Shown here: one piece after another, positions 1 through 4,004 of the stretch
Layout: each line of letters begins with the position of its first letter
Numbering within the stretch: the first letter of the stretch is position 1
From: a virus
DNA: 31,970 nt
Reading direction: 5' to 3' (one strand)
IMG/VR virus record: IMGVR_UViG_3300010233_000148
Location: 516 to 32,485 of that record
The notes under the pieces: generated by a model
Database searches by the model: none
What the model was told of the DNA's origin: nothing
Seen by the model: only the letters and a program-made list of their open reading frames with translations
Position numbers and translations under genes: made by a program

Positions 1-29
1 TACAATCTTCGCTCATCCGCTAAAAGAAA

Positions 30-45
30 AGCCCCACTGGGGGCT
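30..45 (-). terminator. Rho-independent terminator of the leftward unit
   Basis: Read on the minus strand, a GC-rich hairpin (AGCCCC / GGGGCT-type arms with a 3-4 nt loop) is followed by TTTTCTTTT. It lies downstream of the 249-aa leftward gene and overlaps the stop codon of a tiny ORF at 44-124. Confidence 0.8.
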
Positions 46-124
46 ACCGTGTAAACAGTATGAAGAATAGCGCTAAGGCTATTAGTCCATACAATACGGC
101 TTGTTTCTTTTCTCTTGGATACAT
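44..124 (-). CDS. Possible 26-aa single-span membrane peptide
   Basis: A minus-strand ORF begins MYPREKKQAVLYG and continues as a hydrophobic stretch (LIALALFFILF) ending in TR, then TAG. A basic N-terminus followed by one hydrophobic helix is typical of tiny phage membrane peptides. It sits between the 249-aa gene and the terminator, so it would be the last gene of the leftward unit. The frame stays open upstream of this ATG for about 20 codons without another ATG. A 20-aa ORF in another frame (142-204) lies just before it, so the two could be pieces of one ~50-aa protein split by a frameshift. It is the only ORF listed here that ends in TAG. No family is recognised; the claim rests only on composition and position. 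Confidence 0.35.
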   Translation of the reverse strand: MYPREKKQAVLYGLIALALFFILFTR

Positions 125-141
125 ATACTGTGCTTGGAATG

Positions 142-204
142 TTAACAATACATCGGTGAGATAGCAGCGGGATTGCTCCCACTACTATCACCGAAGTTCA
201 TCAT
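142..204 (-). CDS. Possible 20-aa ORF downstream of the 249-aa gene
   Basis: A minus-strand ORF starts with two ATG codons 9 nt after the stop of the 249-aa gene and reads MMNFGDSSGSNPAAISPMYC before TAA. It is too short to judge by coding statistics. It is listed because it occupies the spot where a tightly spaced next gene would start, and because the hydrophobic ORF at 44-124 continues in a different frame. It may be the N-terminal half of the same small protein. Confidence 0.2.
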   Translation of the reverse strand: MMNFGDSSGSNPAAISPMYC

Positions 205-212
205 GTGCTTGA

Positions 213-962
213 TTAAGCCTCTTCTTCCACTTCTTCAGCAGCACGCAGTGCAACCCTGATTGCATCTTCAGTCATGGCCTTAGTAACCACAACTTTCAGT
301 TCAGGATGTGCTTTAGCATACGCTTTCAATGCCTCTCTGTCCATTGCATCGAACTGGTCAGGTGCAGAAGTTTCTTCAGCAGCACCTTCACCAAGGAATG
401 CTGATACATCGAATGATGTGCCATAATCCAATACTTCAGGTTCTTTAATGCTGATGGTACTTGGGTCAATGGTCAACAAAGAGCCATTCTCTGTATCAAC
501 TTTGATAACAGTGGCTGAAATGTCAACACCATTTGCCAACTTATCAGCAATAGCTGATGGCAATATGATACCGAAGCTTACCTGACATGCATTCAGGAAC
601 TGGTTGTACAGTTCACTGGCTGCCTCTGCATTGCCGGCTTTCTCTGCCTTAGCAGCATCAGCCAACCATTGCCTGTTACGTGGATTACTCAACGCAAGCT
701 GACTGTTGGTTTTGGTGTTGAAGATTCTCTTTTGCAGTATAGTACCTTCCTGTCCGGCAAGGGTTGACAATACCAGTTCGCCTTTAGCGTTCTTTACATC
801 GATAACGTTGCCGTCACCCTGTACTGTCATAACCACTTTTTTACCTACCATGCTAACGGGCAATGTTGCACGTTTCTTCATGATGCTGTTTACTGATTGT
901 GCGTTCAGTGGACGCTGTTGTGTGCTCATTGTGTTTGAGTTTAAATGTGAGTAATATGCCAA
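213..962 (-). CDS. Hypothetical protein with C-terminal HeH-like segment and acidic tail
   Basis: This 249-aa protein is transcribed away from the structural module. The second Met (residue 12, MSTQQRPLNAQ, position 929) may be the better start, because the first 11 residues look like translated leader. The body is mixed alpha/beta: a K/R-rich beta-like stretch (KKRATLPVSMVGKKVVMTV) is followed by a helical region around residues 95-125. The C-terminus (about 208-245, LKAYAKAHPELKVVVTKAMT then DAIRVALRAA) resembles HeH/SAP-like nucleic-acid-binding folds, and the protein ends EEVEEEA. An acidic tail is also seen in phage single-stranded-DNA-binding proteins, so a DNA-binding role is possible but is inference. 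Codon choice favours C-ending codons, as in the MCP gene, which hints at high expression. A terminator lies downstream at 30-45. Confidence 0.75.
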   Translation of the reverse strand: MAYYSHLNSNTMSTQQRPLNAQSVNSIMKKRATLPVSMVGKKVVMTVQGDGNVIDVKNAKGELVLSTLAGQEGTILQKRIFNTKTNSQLALSNPRNRQWLADAAKAEKAGNAEAASELYNQFLNACQVSFGIILPSAIADKLANGVDISATVIKVDTENGSLLTIDPSTISIKEPEVLDYGTSFDVSAFLGEGAAEETSAPDQFDAMDREALKAYAKAHPELKVVVTKAMTEDAIRVALRAAEEVEEEA

Positions 963-980
963 TGAATTCTACCTTATGTG

Positions 981-1011
981 ACAAATGCCACGGGTATTTC
1001 GATTGCAAAAC
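981..1011 (-). promoter_or_regulatory. Possible Bacteroidota-type promoter for the leftward gene
   Basis: On the minus strand a TTTTG element (plus positions about 1006-1011) is followed by roughly 17 nt and then GGCATTTGT, which shares ATTTGT with the phage's rightward -7 boxes. The TA of the TAnnTTTG consensus is not matched, so the call is weak. It lies about 20 nt upstream of the first ATG of the leftward gene. Confidence 0.3.
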
Positions 1012-1049
1012 TTAGGGTGGGACTAAAACCCGAAGTGGTACTACGTACC

Positions 1050-1168
1050 CGCGATCTCAATCCAAAATTTTACAGTATAAAATTTGACCCGGAGTACTTA
1101 TACTAATCCTGAATCTCACACACGCGGTCTCTCTCAAAAATTTTAGCCATATAAAAATTTTCAGTACC
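1050..1168. repeat. Two degenerate copies of an AT-palindromic repeat in the divergent region
   Basis: Copy A (about 1050-1097) and copy B (about 1123-1168) share the order CGCG, purine, TCTC, a short spacer, AAAATTTTA, about 5 nt, TAnAAATTT, GTAC. The AAAATTTTA blocks are at 1064-1072 and 1137-1145, exactly 73 bp apart. In copy A the block forms a perfect inverted repeat (AAATTTTA / TAAAATTT). A further small palindrome, GGTAC-tac-GTACC, lies just before at 1037-1049. The position between divergent gene blocks fits an operator, a promoter-control site or an origin-associated element; which one cannot be told from sequence. Confidence 0.6.
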
Positions 1169-1209
1169 TTACCTAACACTTTACGGTATTACTATTAAAC
1201 TATACACTC

Positions 1210-1583
1210 ATGAAACTACTGGACTACGGTGTAGTATACATGGTTGTGTCCGCAAAGGAAGATATGCCTTCTTCTGCCCTGGATGCGGACACAACCATGT
1301 ATACTACACCGGAGAACAGGAGCAACCTCAGTTCAGGTGGGGATTTAATGGTGATATGAATAACCCAACCTTTACACCATCATTATTAAACCGGTGGGGA
1401 AAGTATGCTAATCCTAACTGGAAAGAACCAGAGGATGCACCGCCGGATAATAAGTGGTCAGGTATCTGTCACCTGTTTGTAACCAATGGAATGATACATT
1501 ACTGTGGAGATTGTACTCATGAATACAGTGGTAAACAGAATGTACCTATGAAGGATATGGATGAAGTTTCTACCACGCCGTAA
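1210..1583 (+). CDS. DUF6527-like Cys/His-rich small protein; 5' end disrupted or frameshifted
   Basis: The clear coding frame (codons starting at 1263) reads RYAFFCPGCGHNHVYYTGEQ and continues through FRWGFNGDMNNPTFTPSLL to CHLF and CGDCTHEYSGK. That pattern of CPGCGH, WxFNGDM, PTFxPSLL, CHxF and DCTHxxxG matches the small phage family usually labelled DUF6527, sometimes mis-annotated as ammonia monooxygenase. The Cys/His pairs suggest zinc binding. The ATG at 1356 is internal to the family, so that start would give a truncated 75-aa protein. The conserved frame is open back to 1155 but contains no ATG, GTG or TTG before 1356. The only sensible ATG (1210, MKLLDYGVVYMVV) is in another frame and ends at 1359. 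A -1 slip at AAAG (1254-1257) would join them into about 124 aa. A 28-bp palindrome covers this junction. It could be a frameshifted gene, a mutated gene or an assembly artefact. Confidence 0.65.
1227..1311. repeat. 28-bp perfect inverted repeat, 29-nt loop
   Basis: The left arm at 1227-1254 begins CGGTGTAGTATACATGG. The right arm at 1284-1311 is its exact reverse complement, ending CCATGTATACTACACCG. The match breaks immediately outside both arms. The right arm encodes the conserved CGHNHVYYTG of the DUF6527-like gene, so the left arm is probably the copy. There is no T-run, so it is not a normal terminator. Confidence 0.95.
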
Positions 1584-1682
1584 TTTCCGCAACCTGGTAG
1601 ATTACGTAATAGTAACGTGCATACAATCACTATCTTAGTACAGAACAATAGTTCTTGCGTTTAAGCTTTGAGTTTAATGACT

Positions 1683-1713
1683 GCCGGGTAATTTCTATTA
1701 CACCGGCGTTTTA
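1683..1713 (+). terminator. Terminator after the DUF6527-like gene
   Basis: A hairpin with GCCGG-x-TAAT / ATTA-xx-CCGGC arms (1683-1707) and a TTCT loop is followed by GTTTTATTT. It separates the gene ending at 1583 from the two-gene unit starting at 1741. Confidence 0.7.
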
Positions 1714-1728
1714 TTTCCGGTAACTCCT

Positions 1729-1740
1729 TAACTTTATAAT
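1729..1740 (+). promoter_or_regulatory. Possible -7 box 4 nt before the 97-aa gene
   Basis: TAACTTTA (1729-1736) matches the TAnnTTTG-type Bacteroidota -7 element except at the last base and lies directly after a terminator. The start codon follows after only 4 nt, which would make the transcript nearly leaderless. No good -33 element was seen. Confidence 0.35.
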
Positions 1741-2034
1741 ATGGTAGCACCTTACAGATGTATACAGTTGCACGAAAGGGATGATGATACCCCCGAGTAT
1801 CTTACACCGCTGAAGAAACCCAGGTCACCCGGTGATTATGATCAGGTACAAACTGAACTGGATTTGATGGAAGTGATAGCAGTGGCTGAGGCACTTAGTA
1901 AGGTGGGGAGTATAATTACATACCGGTGCGGATTATCCATGCATGTACTGGTACCAATACTGGAGATGTACACGGTGATAGATAATATGCGTATCAACCA
2001 GCTAAAGTATAATCTGCTTAATAGCGCACAGTAA
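1741..2034 (+). CDS. Hypothetical protein, 97 aa, upstream of the Acb2-like gene
   Basis: No family is recognised. The N-terminal third is charged and Pro-rich (HERDDDTPEYLTPLKKPRSP). The rest is predicted mostly helical, with a moderately hydrophobic stretch around residues 55-75 (SIITYRCGLSMHVLVPILEM) that is short and interrupted for a membrane span. The start at 1741 is the only Met before residue 43 and follows a terminator plus a -7-like box. The gene ends 15 nt before the Acb2-like gene, and a single terminator follows both, so the two are probably co-transcribed. That linkage makes a host-interaction role plausible, but this is position only. Confidence 0.7.
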   Translation: MVAPYRCIQLHERDDDTPEYLTPLKKPRSPGDYDQVQTELDLMEVIAVAEALSKVGSIITYRCGLSMHVLVPILEMYTVIDNMRINQLKYNLLNSAQ

Positions 2035-2049
2035 ATAAACACTCATTAT

Positions 2050-2295
2050 ATGGATCAGACACAATCATTAACCTTCGGTCAGAAAGCTGTAGGGTTAACA
2101 TTCAACCACGGTGAAGGAGAGATATTCGAGATGGTAAATAAGGCTAAGCAAACCTGCGCAGATGCCATAGACCAGATGAAAAGTATTATGGATACTGAGG
2201 GCAGAAGTGAGCGTGCGGCGCTGGCTACTATTGCCTACAGGAAACTGCAGTCAGCACAGATGGATATGGTGAAAGCCATTACCTGGAAAGATTAA
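2050..2295 (+). CDS. acb2: Acb2/Tad1-hairpin-like protein, putative anti-CBASS cyclic-nucleotide sponge
   Basis: The 81-aa protein carries the hallmarks of the Acb2 family. Residues 9-19 read FGQKAVGLTFN, close to the family's FGxKAVGxxFNPSG segment. A central helix (about 27-46) follows, then a Ser-Glu-Arg turn, and a C-terminal helix ends AQMDMVKAITW (69-79), matching the usual AQMWAVKAITW. Acb2 proteins are small helical oligomers that bind cyclic di- and trinucleotides made by CBASS (and, for some members, related signals), so host effectors are not activated. They act in the host cytoplasm early in infection. The length is at the short end of the usual range. The gene follows the unknown 97-aa gene closely and is followed by a terminator. 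The family match is by eye; the ligand is not predictable from sequence, and the W to D change before VKAITW could affect specificity. Confidence 0.75.
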   Translation: MDQTQSLTFGQKAVGLTFNHGEGEIFEMVNKAKQTCADAIDQMKSIMDTEGRSERAALATIAYRKLQSAQMDMVKAITWKD

Positions 2296-2363
2296 TTTGG
2301 GGTTATCAATTACAGTTTGTATTTTGGTATCCTTCTCATAAGCAGTTAGTTTTGGTAAAAGCG

Positions 2364-2390
2364 GCCCTTGTTTCTACAGGGGCTTTTATT
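2364..2390 (+). terminator. Terminator after the Acb2-like gene
   Basis: An 8-bp hairpin (GCCCTTGT 2364-2371 paired with ACAGGGGC 2376-2383, one G-U) with a TTCT loop is followed by TTTTATTT. Confidence 0.85.
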
Positions 2391-2397
2391 TGGATTA

Positions 2398-2415
2398 ATA
2401 TTTGTAGTATATTTA
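2398..2415 (+). promoter_or_regulatory. Promoter region of the Ig-like protein gene
   Basis: ATATTTGTA (2398-2406) is shared with the -7 boxes before the portal gene and before the gene at 11410. A second candidate, TATATTTA (2408-2415), lies 4 nt before the ATG at 2420. Either would place the start of transcription between the preceding terminator and this gene. Confidence 0.45.
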
Positions 2416-2419
2416 CATC

Positions 2420-2884
2420 ATGAGCCTATTTACAATCAGGATAAAGAAAGTGATCATTGAAGAATGTACCTGCTGTAAGGAAGATACCAAACCAGCAGTA
2501 AGTTACATCTCAAACCTTTCTGTACTCCGGGGCAATCAAATATTGTTAACAATAAAAGGAAAACTTAACGTTATGGCATTCTCATTAAAAGACAACCAAA
2601 AAGCCGCCTTTCAACTGAAATTTGTTGATGCAAAAGGCGCAGATACTGATGCAGCATCAGTAGAATTAACTCTTGACCCTAATCCTGGTAATGCAACTGT
2701 TGCCTACGATGACCCAAGTAACACAGTTACTTTCGTAGCAGGTACACCAGGGGTACATGGTATTAAGATAGTTGCTAAGGATTCAGCTGGTAATGTTTTA
2801 CCATTTGCTGATGTAGCTGCAGAAGTAACTGCCGGCGATGCAGTATCAGGTTCAGTTACTGAACCTGTTATCACTGCCCAATAA
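2420..2884 (+). CDS. Small Ig-like domain protein, possible capsid decoration or accessory virion protein
   Basis: Residues about 52-150 form a compact beta-rich domain: MAFSLKDNQKAAFQLKFVD, then an ELTLDP strand, an AVATYDD-like turn, FVAGTPGVHGIKIVAKDSAG and VAAEVTAG. This resembles the Ig-like proteins that many Bacteroidota phages encode and that often decorate heads. Two starts are possible. Position 2420 lies just after promoter-like boxes and gives 154 aa with a Cys-containing N-terminal part (EECTCCKED). Position 2573 (MAFSLKDN) begins exactly where the Ig-like domain begins and gives 103 aa. The family architecture favours 2573; the promoter spacing and the open frame favour 2420. 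The gene has its own terminator and sits just before the packaging unit. The structural role is inferred. Confidence 0.7.
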   Translation: MSLFTIRIKKVIIEECTCCKEDTKPAVSYISNLSVLRGNQILLTIKGKLNVMAFSLKDNQKAAFQLKFVDAKGADTDAASVELTLDPNPGNATVAYDDPSNTVTFVAGTPGVHGIKIVAKDSAGNVLPFADVAAEVTAGDAVSGSVTEPVITAQ

Positions 2885-2910
2885 GCCGGTAACTTTAAAC
2901 TTGCTAAAAG

Positions 2911-2935
2911 CCCGTACCTTGTGTATGGGTTTTTT
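2911..2935 (+). terminator. Terminator after the Ig-like gene
   Basis: A 7-bp hairpin (CCCGTAC 2911-2917 with GTATGGG 2923-2929, one G-U) with a 5-nt loop is followed by six T. It isolates the Ig-like gene from the packaging unit. Confidence 0.85.
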
Positions 2936-2937
2936 AT

Positions 2938-2949
2938 TATCTTTATGTC
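2938..2949 (+). promoter_or_regulatory. Possible -7 box of the packaging/head unit
   Basis: TATCTTTA (2938-2945) fits TAnnTTTG at seven of eight positions and is followed by 4 nt and the ATG of the IHF-like gene. It lies immediately after the T-run of the preceding terminator. No convincing -33 element is visible. Confidence 0.4.
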
Positions 2950-3258
2950 ATGACTGACATCAAGACAAACATCAACCAGATACCAGTAGTTAACAAGAGA
3001 TTATATAAGGAAACAGCAGGCATGAATAAAGTAGAACCTGCAGTGGTAAAGGATATAGTGGAACACATTGGTAAGTTTATACATGACACTATCAAGCGGG
3101 GAATGATGGAAACGGTGATGATCAATGACTTTGGTAAGTTCAGGCCCAAGACCAAAATACTGATAGCCATGTATAAAAAAGGCCTTAATGAGGGTAACAA
3201 TATGCGTACTATGAGTAAACTACTGGCAGGAAGAAAGATTAAAACCAAGGATAAATGA
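2950..3258 (+). CDS. IHF/HU-like DNA-bending protein
   Basis: This 102-aa basic protein contains the HU/IHF core. Two helices (about 28-50, VEPAVVKDIVEHIGKFIHDT) are followed by the beta turn VMINDFGKFRPK (about 57-68), equivalent to the I-x-x-F-G-x-F segment of HU and IHF. The protein then becomes Lys/Arg-rich (RKIKTKDK). Crassvirales genomes carry IHF-like genes in the structural half, which fits this location. The likely role is DNA bending or compaction, in packaging or in the infected cell; which one is not shown by sequence. The DNA-gripping arm seems degenerate compared with bacterial HU. The stop codon overlaps the next start as ATGA (3255-3258), so the two genes are probably translationally coupled. 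Confidence 0.8.
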   Translation: MTDIKTNINQIPVVNKRLYKETAGMNKVEPAVVKDIVEHIGKFIHDTIKRGMMETVMINDFGKFRPKTKILIAMYKKGLNEGNNMRTMSKLLAGRKIKTKDK

Positions 3259-4004
3259 GACTATTTGAAATTGACCCGGACACCTCAACTATCAAACTCA
3301 ACAAGGAATGGATCCTGCTTATACCCGAGTTCGCTGAACTGTTTAAGCGTGACAAAGGTTCTGAAGGAGACTACCGTGGTGATAAGAAACTAAAGACCAA
3401 AAAGGAGCTTACCTTCGTCTACTTCTATGTAGATTTTGCCTCACCGATAACAGATTACGAAGAATCAGAACGCTGGCGTGAAGCCCTGTACTATGCTGAC
3501 CTCACCGAGAAAGATATTGATGAGAAGGTGATCAATGCCTATAAGAAATATGGAGAGATACAGGTAAAAGGTTCACGTTCCCTGCGTACTTACAAGTCCC
3601 TGCTCAAGACACAGGATGCAATGGATAGTTACTTTGAGAACCTGGATATGCGTAAGCTTGATAAGAAAGGGGAACTGCTTAATGATCCGGTGCGCGTAGC
3701 TAACTCAGTTACAGGATTAAAGAAGATGTATGATGCTATTAATGACTTCCGTAAACGGGTGGAAACTGAACTCAAGGATGCAAGTACTGGTATTCGTGGT
3801 ACTGCAGAGCTGGGGGATAATGAAGGTAAGGCCCGTATCTTCTCAGAGATGGATGTTATTAATGGCAGTAAGCATTCAGCTGAGGGAAGCACACCAACAG
3901 GAGCCAGTTTTGGTGAAGTAATGAGCAGTATACATACCCTGGCCAAACAGGAATTAAATATATCACAGGCAGAACTTGAAGCCACTAAAGATGATGAAGA
4001 GTAA
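3255..4004 (+). CDS. Protein upstream of TerL, candidate small terminase subunit
   Basis: This 249-aa protein is charged and mostly helical. Its N-terminus is MRLFEIDPDTSTIKLNKEWI; the middle (about 60-170) contains Tyr- and Lys-rich helices (ERWREALYYADLTEKDIDE) and the C-terminus is acidic (ELEATKDDEE). A conserved-looking segment, KKYGEIQVKGSRSLRTYKSL, precedes the helical region. Its position between the IHF-like gene and TerL, with 4-nt and 1-nt overlaps on each side, fits a small terminase or a packaging accessory protein. No DNA-binding motif is evident, so the assignment is contextual. The conserved location next to TerL in crAss-like genomes would be the first thing to compare. Confidence 0.75.
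   Translation: MRLFEIDPDTSTIKLNKEWILLIPEFAELFKRDKGSEGDYRGDKKLKTKKELTFVYFYVDFASPITDYEESERWREALYYADLTEKDIDEKVINAYKKYGEIQVKGSRSLRTYKSLLKTQDAMDSYFENLDMRKLDKKGELLNDPVRVANSVTGLKKMYDAINDFRKRVETELKDASTGIRGTAELGDNEGKARIFSEMDVINGSKHSAEGSTPTGASFGEVMSSIHTLAKQELNISQAELEATKDDEE

Noticed and set aside
963-1209. Possible tRNA or structured RNA in the divergent region
   Set aside because: Short stems such as GGTAC/GTACC exist, but there is no cloverleaf, no T-arm consensus and no acceptor stem; the repeats explain the structure better.
1227-1311. The large palindrome as a transcription terminator
   Set aside because: There is no T-run after the right arm and coding sequence continues through it.
1602-1645. 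Short palindromes (ATTACGTAAT, GAAC/GTTC) after the DUF6527-like gene
   Set aside because: They are short and AT-rich, not repeated nearby, and expected by chance.
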